A stretch of 64,000 nucleotides of DNA from JAGQPD01 sp020426865. Lineage in GTDB: Bacteria > Planctomycetota > Planctomycetia > Pirellulales > Pirellulaceae. This document shows, one piece after another, positions 8,725-17,337 of the stretch. The notes below the pieces were generated by a model that saw only the letters and a program-made list of their open reading frames with translations, searched no databases and had not been told where the DNA came from. The DNA is taken from the NCBI GenBank assembly GCA_041399065.1, contig JAWKTN010000009.1:1-64000 (forward strand). Direction: 5' to 3'. Each line of letters starts with the position of its first letter. Position 1 is the first letter of the stretch. Made by a program: the position numbers and the translations under genes.

Positions 8725-11700
8725 TTAGCTCAATAGCCGCTGCAAATCGTCGGCGGTCAACTCCTGCAAAAAACTGCTGTCTGCCGTGATAATCGCATCG
8801 GCTAACTCGCGTTTCCGCTGTTGCAGCTCGACGATCTTCTCTTCAACAGTATCCTTGCAAATCAAACGATATGCAAACACCCGGTTCGTCTGTCCCCACC
8901 GATGAGCTCGATCGACCGCCTGGGCTTCGACGGCCGGATTCCACCATGGATCGAGGATGTACACGTAGTCGGCGGCCGTCAAATTCAGACCATGTCCGCC
9001 CGCTTTCAGACTGATCAAAAACAACTTGACCTTCGAACTTGTTTGAAATCGTTCCACACACCGCTGCCGGTCCTTCGTCTGCCCGTCCAAATACTCGTAG
9101 ACAATCTTCCGGCGATCAAGTTCGCGGCGAACAATCGTCAGCAAACTCGTGAACTGCGAAAATACCAACGCTTTATGCCCCCCGTCGATGATTTCCGTCA
9201 CATGCTCCAACAATGTGTCCAGCTTGGCACTAGGTACATTCTTCTTCTTGGCATTGAGCAGTGCTGGATGACAGGCGGCTTGGCGTAGTCTTAGCAATGC
9301 CTCCAGGACATGCATTTTGGACTTCATGAGGCCATCGGCTTCGATCTTCTTGGCTAGCGCGGCTCGATAATAATCTCGCAATTCGTTGTACAAACGGCGT
9401 TGTCCCGGCGACATTTCACATACGAGCGTTTGCTCATATTTTTCCGGCAACTCGGTTAGCACTTGCGCCTTCGTGCGTCTCAGAATGAACGGTTTGACGG
9501 CCTCTGCAATAAACTTCAGTCCGCTGGTTGGGCCCGCCGGCTCTGCCCCGACATTCCCTTCGATCGCCAGGGCCGTACTTGCAGAATTGTTAAGCGGTGA
9601 TACTGCATCGAACGGGTCGATGTGGGGTCCCAAGGTTTCTTTCGCTGCTTTCTGAAAGACCGTCGACGTTCCCAACATACCGGGATTCAGGAATTCGAAG
9701 ATCGACCACAATTCGCCCAGGTGGTTTTCTACCGGCGTGCCTGTCATTGCCAGTCGATGATTGGCCTGCAACAACCGCGACGCTTTGGCGGCCAACGAGC
9801 CGCTATTCTTGATCGCTTGTGCTTCATCCAGGATCACATAGTCGAATTCAAAATCCCTCAGTCGTTCGATGTCCAATCGCATTGATGCATACGTCGTCAC
9901 CAGGCAGTCGTAGTTGTGGATCTCTGACAAGCGTTGCTGGCGCCCCGTCCCGGTGTAGTCCATCATCCGCAATTTTGGAGCGAACTTATGGGCTTCTTCG
10001 AGCCAATTAAAGACCAGACTACGCGGCACGACAACCAACGACGGGCGTCGTGTTTCACCCTTCTTCAACCTGCGACTCCGGCGGGACTCCAACAGCGCCA
10101 GGACTTGCACGGTTTTTCCGAGTCCCATATCGTCGGCCAGGCATCCCCCCAAACTGAAACGCTGCAAGAAACTCAGCCAACCCAATCCTTGCTCCTGATA
10201 CTGGCGCAATTCGCCAGAAAAAGACTTCGGCGGTGTCACCGGACGAATTCCTGTGAACTTTTTAAGGTCGTTGATGATCTTGCCGAACCGTTCGTCAAAC
10301 TGCACCGTCGCTTGTTGTGCCGCCAGCAGCGCATCGAGCAACATCGCTTGCGATGGCCGAAATCGAACTGCGTCCCCTTCGGTGTCACCAAATTCTGTCA
10401 GTCCGGCAAATTTCGCCAACCATTCGGTGGGGAGCATTCCCTGCGTGCCATCGCCAAGCTTCACGAAGCGGTCTCCCCGCTTGAGGGCGGCCAACAACGT
10501 CGGCAACTTGACGACCTGGCCCTCGAAATCACATTCAGCCTCCATGTCAAACCAGTCCATACCGCTCTGGACCGTGATCCGAATTTGTCCCGACTGACGA
10601 ATCAATCCCCCTTCCGCTTCCACGTCCCAGCCGGCTAAGATCAATCGCTGCGCCAGCTCCGGGAACCTGCCAACGGGGATTACCCACTTCGACGATTCGT
10701 AACTTTCTGCTTCGGGCACTCCAAGGTCGTGAAGTGACTGCTCCCAATTGCGTTCCGACGCGAAGTCACGCTGATAGAAACAGCGATGGTCGCGGTCGGC
10801 AACGACTCTTTGAAAAGCAGCTTGCTGCACAATCACGCCGCCATACGTGAAACAGACGAACGCCGGCAATGAACTCCGCAGATGGGCCACTCCATCCGGC
10901 ATTTGAACCCGCAGCCTGGGCTTCGGTTCGGCTTGGGCCCTCTGCCAACGCAGTTCTTCCGGAAAGTCGCACTCCGGGACACTCCCCGTTGACCACAAAG
11001 TTTCAACGAAATCGTCTTCATCTCCGTAGGGAACGCTCAACCCCGATTGAGAATACAACATCGATAGCCATCGAATATCCGAGTCGCTATTGAGTTGTAT
11101 AAAGCGATCGTTAAGTAGGGCGACACCGTGCTCACCGACGTATCGCACCTCCGATACCGGGAACTCTTGATGGCCTGCCACGAGCAATCCGACCATTTGC
11201 CACGCCAATTCGGCGTCATCACGAAGGAATTGCAGCTTCAATCGCCATTGCTTCTGGCCGTCCCAACCTAGGCTCTGAGGTTGCTCCGCCAGGCTGCCGT
11301 CATGCAACATCCACGTCAACCGGCCTGTATCCGCCAGTGTCGGCAATGCGCCATTCAGTATCTGCCAGGGGACCAAGGCGCAATGGACATATTCCGTGCC
11401 GGTATTGGCATACCCGCGATACGCCGCCGATTGGTAATCATAACGAAACATCTGTAGAAAGCTGACAACACGCTGGTCAACCTCATCGAGGACAATCTTC
11501 GACACGGGCGGGTACAACGCAAACGGCGTCATCTGCACGGTTCCCGTCTGATCATCCGTTTCTCGGCGCCAGACCTCGACACAAAACTTACGCGCTTCGA
11601 CACTGCGACCAATATTGAAGACGTACCATAACTGTGCACCCACTCCTGCCCGAGTAAGGTTCCATCCCGGCCGCGCCAACTTCATGGAATATCCAAACGA

Positions 11701-12120
11701 TGTCAGCTGTTGACGCCACCGCACTTGCGATGTCGTCAATGCGGCATCCGGCGGACCAGCTTGGGGATGCGGGTTATTGGTGATGATGATCCAGTCGCTC
11801 GCTTCGTCGCCGATATCGTTCTCCGCGATGCTCTTCGTCTTGCCGGTTACATCCACGGCCGCAATCGTGGCCCAGACGTGAGCACAAGGTTGCCGCCTCT
11901 TAGCGACCTCGCAATCGCAACGGACGAATAGAATCCCTTCGTCCTTGGCTTGCCAGTCCAATGTGACATGGTAACTTGACCGTCCAGCCTCGGCGACGGT
12001 TGCCGTCGCCGTTTGGTTGTCGGCACTTTCGAGAACGACCTTCCGCTGCTGAAACAGCGCCATTCCCCGCACCTGCGCTACGTGTGCAAATTCGTTCGCG
12101 CAACGACTCATCAAGATCAT
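8725..12120 (-). CDS. SWI2/SNF2-family helicase with N-terminal SWIM zinc finger
   Basis: 1131 aa from the ATG at 12120 (AAGGA upstream; the frame extends to 12255 without another good site). Residues about 64-90 form a SWIM finger, C68-x-C70 ... C79-x-H81. A long middle region of about 550 residues is unassigned. The C-terminal half is a complete SNF2 ATPase: Walker A DDMGLGKT, DEAQ box, MTGTPVEN, a helicase_C lobe with VFSQF, and the QAVDRAHRWGQ motif VI. Such bacterial RapA/HepA-like proteins translocate on duplex DNA and remodel protein-DNA complexes. No methylase or restriction gene is adjacent, so a DISARM-like defence role has no support here. Confidence 0.93.
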   Translation of the reverse strand: MILMSRCANEFAHVAQVRGMALFQQRKVVLESADNQTATATVAEAGRSSYHVTLDWQAKDEGILFVRCDCEVAKRRQPCAHVWATIAAVDVTGKTKSIAENDIGDEASDWIIITNNPHPQAGPPDAALTTSQVRWRQQLTSFGYSMKLARPGWNLTRAGVGAQLWYVFNIGRSVEARKFCVEVWRRETDDQTGTVQMTPFALYPPVSKIVLDEVDQRVVSFLQMFRYDYQSAAYRGYANTGTEYVHCALVPWQILNGALPTLADTGRLTWMLHDGSLAEQPQSLGWDGQKQWRLKLQFLRDDAELAWQMVGLLVAGHQEFPVSEVRYVGEHGVALLNDRFIQLNSDSDIRWLSMLYSQSGLSVPYGDEDDFVETLWSTGSVPECDFPEELRWQRAQAEPKPRLRVQMPDGVAHLRSSLPAFVCFTYGGVIVQQAAFQRVVADRDHRCFYQRDFASERNWEQSLHDLGVPEAESYESSKWVIPVGRFPELAQRLILAGWDVEAEGGLIRQSGQIRITVQSGMDWFDMEAECDFEGQVVKLPTLLAALKRGDRFVKLGDGTQGMLPTEWLAKFAGLTEFGDTEGDAVRFRPSQAMLLDALLAAQQATVQFDERFGKIINDLKKFTGIRPVTPPKSFSGELRQYQEQGLGWLSFLQRFSLGGCLADDMGLGKTVQVLALLESRRSRRLKKGETRRPSLVVVPRSLVFNWLEEAHKFAPKLRMMDYTGTGRQQRLSEIHNYDCLVTTYASMRLDIERLRDFEFDYVILDEAQAIKNSGSLAAKASRLLQANHRLAMTGTPVENHLGELWSIFEFLNPGMLGTSTVFQKAAKETLGPHIDPFDAVSPLNNSASTALAIEGNVGAEPAGPTSGLKFIAEAVKPFILRRTKAQVLTELPEKYEQTLVCEMSPGQRRLYNELRDYYRAALAKKIEADGLMKSKMHVLEALLRLRQAACHPALLNAKKKNVPSAKLDTLLEHVTEIIDGGHKALVFSQFTSLLTIVRRELDRRKIVYEYLDGQTKDRQRCVERFQTSSKVKLFLISLKAGGHGLNLTAADYVYILDPWWNPAVEAQAVDRAHRWGQTNRVFAYRLICKDTVEEKIVELQQRKRELADAIITADSSFLQELTADDLQRLLS

Positions 12121-12336
12121 CGTTTGGGTTTCCTTACCAAGAAAACAAGAATGGAATCCCCCAGTATATCGGACTTTCCGCTCCGATTTACAGGGCTGCT
12201 GTGGGGCCAAATCCGTGGTCCATCGGTTTTTTCCGGATACATTCCTATCCGTCACCGGGAGAACGCCCGTGTTTCCATCATTCTGGCTGCAGATCTCGCG
12301 GCAGTTCGGCGATCTCCCGATTGGGTCGTCGGATGG

Positions 12337-13092
12337 CTAATCAATGGTTAGATCAGTAATCAATTGTCGCAGCTTGCGTACAACGATCTCCGTGATCGCG
12401 ACCCCTTTTTCTCGCGACGCAGCGCGCGGGTCCCCGTATGCTCCATTGGGAGTCATCTGTTTCATGGTGCGAAACAACGACGCTTGTGCTCCACGAATGA
12501 GGTCCCCTTCCGCCCAAGCAAACGTAGGCGTGTTGTGCTTTCCTTCGATCGACTTCGCATCCACCAAATCCGGCGCGGCCAAGAGCACTAGCGACGTCTC
12601 AAACTCGCATGCATGTCCGATTCCGCCTGGTCCCGTCTCGCTGATCGGCAGCAACTGGTCCGCGGCAATACGCCACCAGGTGGCCACCGCCACCCGACAT
12701 TCCGGATGCGCCGCACCAAATTGTTCCAAGATCACTCCCGCCACCGCCTGGTTGCCACCATGACTGTTGAAAATGATCAGATTTCGGAAACCATGCTCGA
12801 CGACCGCCGATAGCGTTTCCTGCACCTGCCGCGACAGCGTTTCATGTGACACTGTCAGCGTTCCAGGGAAATCCATGTGATGCCGTGAACAGGTCACGGC
12901 AATAGTAGGCAAAAACAATACCTGCGAGCTGATTTCGTTTTCCAACTGTCGGCAGAAATGCTCGTTGATGATCTTATCCGTCGCCAACGGAAGATGCGGA
13001 CCATGTTGCTCAATGGCCGCGATCGGCAGGATCACAGGAATCTGGCGATCGAGCTGGTCGATCGCGGCGCTCGTCAAGTTTTCCCAGATCAT
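12337..13092 (-). CDS. Creatininase-family amidohydrolase
   Basis: 251 aa. The family metal-binding signature E-x-H-G-x-H-x-x-x-x-T-D is present at about residues 28-40 (AIEQHGPHLPLATDK), and a second motif near residue 112 (FNSHGGN) and the E of HACEFETS near 163 complete the dinuclear site. The ATG at 13092 overlaps the RidA stop as ATGA, indicating translational coupling. Relatives hydrolyse cyclic or linear amides (creatinine, mycofactocin precursor, FAPy). Here the position at the end of a transporter/enolase/RidA operon suggests the last step in breakdown of a small amide or sugar-derived compound; the substrate is unknown. Confidence 0.9.
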   Translation of the reverse strand: MIWENLTSAAIDQLDRQIPVILPIAAIEQHGPHLPLATDKIINEHFCRQLENEISSQVLFLPTIAVTCSRHHMDFPGTLTVSHETLSRQVQETLSAVVEHGFRNLIIFNSHGGNQAVAGVILEQFGAAHPECRVAVATWWRIAADQLLPISETGPGGIGHACEFETSLVLLAAPDLVDAKSIEGKHNTPTFAWAEGDLIRGAQASLFRTMKQMTPNGAYGDPRAASREKGVAITEIVVRKLRQLITDLTID

Positions 13093-13490
13093 GTTCGCTT
13101 CACCGCCCACATTTCAATTTCAATTTGAAACCCAGCCAACAGTCGCGTTCCAACCGTTGTCCTCACCGGTCTCGGCGGCGGAATCATCTCTTCATATACG
13201 GCGTTGAACCGATCCCACTCGTCCAAATTGATCATGAACACGTTTACTTTGAACACGTCTTCCAAAGAGCATCCGCCGGTCGCCAGTTGTCGCTCGCAAT
13301 TCTGAATTGTGTACCGCGTTTGCTCTTCGATCGTCGATCCCTGAACGTTGCCGTCGTCGTCGATGGCGACTTGCCCGGAAATCACGACGATCTTCTTCGC
13401 GTCAATCTCCAAAACTGGCGAATAGGGACCTGCGGTGGAATGCTGCGAGGCCCCGGCCGGAACGTGTTTGTGCTGATTTCCCAAATTCAT
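13089..13490 (-). CDS. RidA-family (YjgF/UK114) enamine/imine deaminase
   Basis: 133 aa, the full family length. The catalytic-arginine strand is visible (RPVRTTVGT near residue 107), with the acidic partner in the final strand (IEIEMWAV). The start has AGGAG six bases before the ATG. RidA proteins hydrolyse reactive enamines/imines released by PLP or dehydratase enzymes. Placed between an enolase-superfamily enzyme and a creatininase-type hydrolase with a 4-base overlap to the latter, it is probably a pathway-specific deaminase rather than the housekeeping copy; that is inference from context. Confidence 0.92.
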   Translation of the reverse strand: MNLGNQHKHVPAGASQHSTAGPYSPVLEIDAKKIVVISGQVAIDDDGNVQGSTIEEQTRYTIQNCERQLATGGCSLEDVFKVNVFMINLDEWDRFNAVYEEMIPPPRPVRTTVGTRLLAGFQIEIEMWAVKRT

Positions 13491-13577
13491 GTTGGTCTCC
13501 TGACTATCTTACTTATTGGATGCCGCATCTTGCTCTTTTCGACGTCATGTGCCCCTCGGACACGCATTCAAGAGCTT

Positions 13578-13601
13578 TTGGTTTAGGATTTGGTTTAGGA
13601 T
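13578..13601. repeat. 12-bp duplication spanning the enolase-family stop codon
   Basis: TTGGTTTAGGAT occurs twice head to tail at 13578-13589 and 13590-13601. On the minus strand each copy contributes a TAA in the enolase-family reading frame, giving two successive stops. Probably replication slippage. Confidence 0.7.
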
Positions 13602-14728
13602 TTGTATTCTCGTTGCTGCGTTTGATAGTGCTTGATGGCCTGTTCATCCAATTCCACGCCCAAGCCAATTCCTTTGGGCAGGTGCACATAGGGCGGTTCC
13701 ATACACAGCGGCTGGCACAATAGATCGTGCTCACGGATGACTCGGCCGAAGATATCACCCGGCCAAGTGCAACTTTTGGCGGCGGCCGACGAATGCACAT
13801 ACATCGCCTCCAAGATTCCGAGGTCGACCTCCGATCCGTGCCAGCAGGGCAGATTTGCGGCACTAGCAATATGGTCGAGTTGCTGAAAATGTGCCAACCC
13901 GCCGTTGAAATTGAAACCATCCACGGCGTCCAATCGCAATGCCTCGATTGCATTGTGAACTCGTTGTCCATAATAGATGTACGGCAACGACACATGCAGC
14001 GCCATCGGCACGGATGAATAGTTCTTCAAATAGGCATATTCGTGCAACATCCAGCGAGGGATCGGGTCCTCCAAACACAACACGTTTCCGACTTCGCGTA
14101 AACCGTCGATCCGGCGCCGCGTTTCCGATGCGCGCTCCCAACGCTCGTTCGGATCTAAAATCACTTCCATCTTCGGTGCGGCTTCGGCAATCGTGCGGCA
14201 CCATCCGACAACGTCGTCCTGCAAATCGCACTTGAACTTAATGCAGTCGTATCCCTGCCGAGCAAACTGGCTTACTAGCGCCCCGATTTCGTCTAACGTT
14301 CGATGTCCCGACCAGGCACCGACACGGACGCGATCGCGAACCGGGCCTCCCAATAAATCGACAACACGCACGCCAATCGATTTGGCATAGGCATCCCAGA
14401 TCGCACACTCGAATCCATCGTATTCGCGACACCACGCAATCGGTAGCTCCTGCCGAGATAGCTCATGGAGATTTCTTCCAATAAGACATTGGGCAATGCC
14501 GGCGATCGTGCGCCAATCGTGGTCGCGATACAATTCGCCGAAACCGATGGTCCCCGTTTCCAACTCCAAACGCAAGACGCATTTTGGAATCTGATCGAAT
14601 TGTAAGGACCACGCCGGCTGACCGCCGACCGGCAATTTATGCAACGGGCGGTCGAGCGTCGGACTGTTCACAACTCCGGCTCGCGCCGGCACAACAACCT
14701 CGCTGGCAATGATTCGCGTTATTCGCAT
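13595..14728 (-). CDS. Enolase-superfamily enzyme (mandelate racemase/muconate lactonizing type)
   Basis: 377 aa, the normal length. The capping domain spans about 1-120 and the barrel 125-360. The KxK catalytic pair is seen as KFK in DCIKFKCDL near 190, the first metal ligand in DPNE near 215 and the second in CLEDP near 240. Near 318, CWHGSEVDLG stands where many family members have the third-strand general-acid/base region; a His-Gly-Ser-Glu there is not diagnostic to me. The reaction would be proton abstraction next to a carboxylate, for example a sugar-acid dehydratase. It lies 23 bases after the symporter gene. Confidence 0.85.
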   Translation of the reverse strand: MRITRIIASEVVVPARAGVVNSPTLDRPLHKLPVGGQPAWSLQFDQIPKCVLRLELETGTIGFGELYRDHDWRTIAGIAQCLIGRNLHELSRQELPIAWCREYDGFECAIWDAYAKSIGVRVVDLLGGPVRDRVRVGAWSGHRTLDEIGALVSQFARQGYDCIKFKCDLQDDVVGWCRTIAEAAPKMEVILDPNERWERASETRRRIDGLREVGNVLCLEDPIPRWMLHEYAYLKNYSSVPMALHVSLPYIYYGQRVHNAIEALRLDAVDGFNFNGGLAHFQQLDHIASAANLPCWHGSEVDLGILEAMYVHSSAAAKSCTWPGDIFGRVIREHDLLCQPLCMEPPYVHLPKGIGLGVELDEQAIKHYQTQQREYKS

Positions 14729-14751
14729 GGGATGATAAATCCGTTGGACAT

Positions 14752-16713
14752 CTATGTGGTATCGCCCGCCGGAGCGATTTCGCCGAAATACTTTCGCACT
14801 AAATCAGGTGCTGGCGGAGCTGTGATCAACGATACCACGACACCCAGGATTAGCGAAGCAGCGAATCCCCAAATCAAGGGGTCCATCTGCAGCAGTCGAT
14901 AGGGCCGATCCGGTTCGTAAATGGCGTATCCGTACAGATAGAGCGCCAAGTACGCAGCCAACCCCCCCAACATCGACGCCACCACGCCAGGCGTGTTGCA
15001 TCGCGGCCAGTACACCGCCAGTAATACCGGGATCAGAAATGATACCGACATCCCACCACCAGCAAATACTATCACAAACTGCAGAAAATCGGGCGGACGC
15101 ACCGCCCCCAAGAATACGACGATCCCAACCGTCAACATGCAGGCGTAGCTTAGCCGTTTGATTGATCGCTCCGTCGCGTCCGGGGCTAACTCGCGCTGGT
15201 ACACGTCGCGCACGATCGATGACGAAATCATCAACATGATGCTGTCGACCGTCGACATCGCCGCAGCAAACGGCGCCGCAATCAACAGCCCCGCCAACCA
15301 AGGCATCTTCGCCCAAGAGGACAACTCGAATGCAATAGCCGGCATGATCGAATCCGCCGTCTCGTCCATCCCCGGCAAGATCACTCGAGCACAACAGAAG
15401 ATCACGACCAACGGGAAGTAGATCAGGCCAAAATAGACCGTCAACCATACCAGCGACCAACGCAAAGTGCGCGACGAATTGAAGGCCATCATGCGGACCA
15501 TGCTGGCCGGCTGCCCCGTTGCCGACAACGCCCAATAGAAAAAGAACGAAAGCGCTAGCCCAATCGGCAAGAATCCCAACGTTTCCGCTGGCGCCGGTCC
15601 CGGTGCCGAAATGTAAACCCCCTCTTCGCCCGCACCGTACGCATAGTCCTTCAGCGCCACGACGCTCGCCGTGATTCCGTCTGGCAGCGGCGGTGGACTC
15701 CCGGTCAACCATCCCTTGCGCACTCGGGCAATCTCCTCTGGCGTCGTGATCTGCACGACCTTGGCCGCGTTCGAATCGGTCTGGCCCTGGCCGATCACAA
15801 CCGACTCATTCAAACAAAACAATCGCGCCCGGCCCTGCTCGGCCGCATCGCCGAAATCGTAAACGTCTGCGCCGACACTCGTGTCAAACCAGATTTGACT
15901 GGCGATCCGAATCGGCGAGTCCACCGCCAGCGAACTATGGAATACGACGCTTCCTGTGCGAGGCGGAGTCATTTCCGCCATCTGGCGCGTGACACGGTCC
16001 AGCCCTCCCGTGCGGGCCAACGCAAGTACCAACAACACCAGGACACCCACGATCATGACGATGCCCTGCATGACGTCTGTCCACACCACGGCTCGAAATC
16101 CGCCATACGTCGTGTAGACCACAACCACCGCCGTAAACAACAACAAACAGACGAGGTATTCTGGGTCAACATCCGCCGGCAGGACCGAACTACGTTGCAG
16201 CAAATTCCCCAGCCAAGCGACCGCGTCATGAAACGTCGGATTGTCACCCAACAATTCGTTCAATACGATCGCCCCTAACTTGAATTGAGGAATCAGATAG
16301 AACGATAGCAGAAAGACTAGCAGCATCGTCGTCACCAACGCGGGCACCCCGGAACGGAACCGGTCTCGCAACACATCCGGCAAGGTAATGGCACCCGATT
16401 TCCGTGCCACTTGATTCAACCGCTTGCCCAACAAACCCATCCCACACAAAGGCACGACCATATAGCTGGCAATCCACAATGCCAACACCCAACCATGGCG
16501 ATAGATCAATGCCGGAAATCCCGCAAAGGAACCGGCTGACGCTGCTGTGGCACCATAGGTTAAGGTCAACGTCAATACCCCCAGCCCGCGACTACCGAGA
16601 AAATATTCGCCCAAGAACTTTTTCTTTGTCAGCACCCGATGCGAGAACCAGGCCAACACCAGGACGCCCACCGTGTAGGCCAAGAACGTGATGATGGCAG
16701 ACGTGCTATTCAT
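14752..16713 (-). CDS. Sodium:solute symporter (SSS family)
   Basis: 653 aa from the ATG at 16713, nine bases after a GGGGG run; two nearer ATG codons directly abut that run. At least 13 hydrophobic helices are evident. The first 180 residues match the LeuT-fold SSS core (GSFAGFPALIYRHGW; later TTYGGFRAVVWTDVMQ, the sodium-site helix). An unusual soluble loop of about 130 residues (roughly 260-390) interrupts the core before ALSFFFYW. The gene overlaps the DUF997 gene by 8 bases, the pairing seen for PanF/YhdT. Substrate probably an organic acid handled by the downstream enzymes. Confidence 0.9.
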   Translation of the reverse strand: MNSTSAIITFLAYTVGVLVLAWFSHRVLTKKKFLGEYFLGSRGLGVLTLTLTYGATAASAGSFAGFPALIYRHGWVLALWIASYMVVPLCGMGLLGKRLNQVARKSGAITLPDVLRDRFRSGVPALVTTMLLVFLLSFYLIPQFKLGAIVLNELLGDNPTFHDAVAWLGNLLQRSSVLPADVDPEYLVCLLLFTAVVVVYTTYGGFRAVVWTDVMQGIVMIVGVLVLLVLALARTGGLDRVTRQMAEMTPPRTGSVVFHSSLAVDSPIRIASQIWFDTSVGADVYDFGDAAEQGRARLFCLNESVVIGQGQTDSNAAKVVQITTPEEIARVRKGWLTGSPPPLPDGITASVVALKDYAYGAGEEGVYISAPGPAPAETLGFLPIGLALSFFFYWALSATGQPASMVRMMAFNSSRTLRWSLVWLTVYFGLIYFPLVVIFCCARVILPGMDETADSIMPAIAFELSSWAKMPWLAGLLIAAPFAAAMSTVDSIMLMISSSIVRDVYQRELAPDATERSIKRLSYACMLTVGIVVFLGAVRPPDFLQFVIVFAGGGMSVSFLIPVLLAVYWPRCNTPGVVASMLGGLAAYLALYLYGYAIYEPDRPYRLLQMDPLIWGFAASLILGVVVSLITAPPAPDLVRKYFGEIAPAGDTT

Positions 16714-17011
16714 CGACATCATCCCCCAACGGGTCGTCGCCGATGCCAAACAATCCGAATACCACCGAAAAGACACCCGCAATCACCCACGGCACAAAGA
16801 CTCCCGCAAAAACCCACCTGGGCATCCCAAAGACAATGTCCGTTTCCCGAGCAACGTCGGCATAACCGTATCGCCAACAATAAAGCATCGTCCAAGTCAT
16901 ACACAGCAGCCACGTGCATAACACAATCGCTGCCTCGCGACGCGTACGCAACCAAACCGGATCCGGTTGCCCCAGATGGTCTGAACGGTTGGATTCCGAA
17001 GATCGTTTCAT
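16706..17011 (-). CDS. Small DUF997/YhdT-like membrane subunit of the symporter
   Basis: 101 aa from the ATG at 17011; the frame runs on to 17290 but the additional 93 residues look non-coding. Two hydrophobic helices are visible (IVLCTWLLCMTWTMLYCW and WVFAGVFVPWVIAGVFSVV) preceded by a polar start and an R-R-E-A entry typical of YhdT. YhdT proteins are encoded directly before sodium:pantothenate-type symporters and probably assist them; the 8-base overlap with the symporter gene here fits that pattern. The very acidic end (GDDPLGDDVDE) is encoded by the overlap region. Confidence 0.75.
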   Translation of the reverse strand: MKRSSESNRSDHLGQPDPVWLRTRREAAIVLCTWLLCMTWTMLYCWRYGYADVARETDIVFGMPRWVFAGVFVPWVIAGVFSVVFGLFGIGDDPLGDDVDE

Positions 17012-17337
17012 TGCTGTCCCGTTATCGAAGGGAGAAGCCGGCTGGTCGTTGACGCAAATCGTGGGATTCCACCCAGGCATTCGGTCGCCGCTAGTGTAAC
17101 GCACTTCGGACAAGACTAAAACTACCGAATCCCAACCAGTCGGCAACGCTCTAACAATTGCCAGTTTCCATACCGTACCGGAACCGAATTGTGCGTTCTG
17201 GTTGTTGATGATGTTTGCCAAAGTTACACGGCTGTCCTCAGCCGTCTTGCGCAACTCCGGCCAAAGCATCACCGACCAGCTGGGGAACATTTCGCATCAC
17301 CGACCATCTCGAGACAGCTGGGGAGTACTACGCTCAC
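17012..17337. other. Non-coding gap with short repeats
   Basis: 326 bases between two minus-strand genes. It holds the palindrome at 17228-17245, a 13-bp direct repeat GCATCACCGACCA (17266-17278 and 17294-17306) and a second direct repeat CAGCTGGGGA (17277-17286 and 17315-17324). No plausible gene. A promoter for the catabolic operon should lie here, but I see no clear hexamer pair. Confidence 0.6.
17228..17245. repeat. Intergenic hairpin ACGGCTG/CAGCCGT
   Basis: ACGGCTG, loop TCCT, CAGCCGT: perfect 7-bp stem, about 95 bases beyond the DUF1552 gene stop. Same core as the palindromes at 21488 and 57814. Confidence 0.7.

Noticed and set aside
8725..12120. DISARM or similar phage-defence system around the SNF2 helicase
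   Set aside because: No methylase, nuclease or PLD gene lies beside it; neighbours are a sigma factor and a creatininase-family gene.
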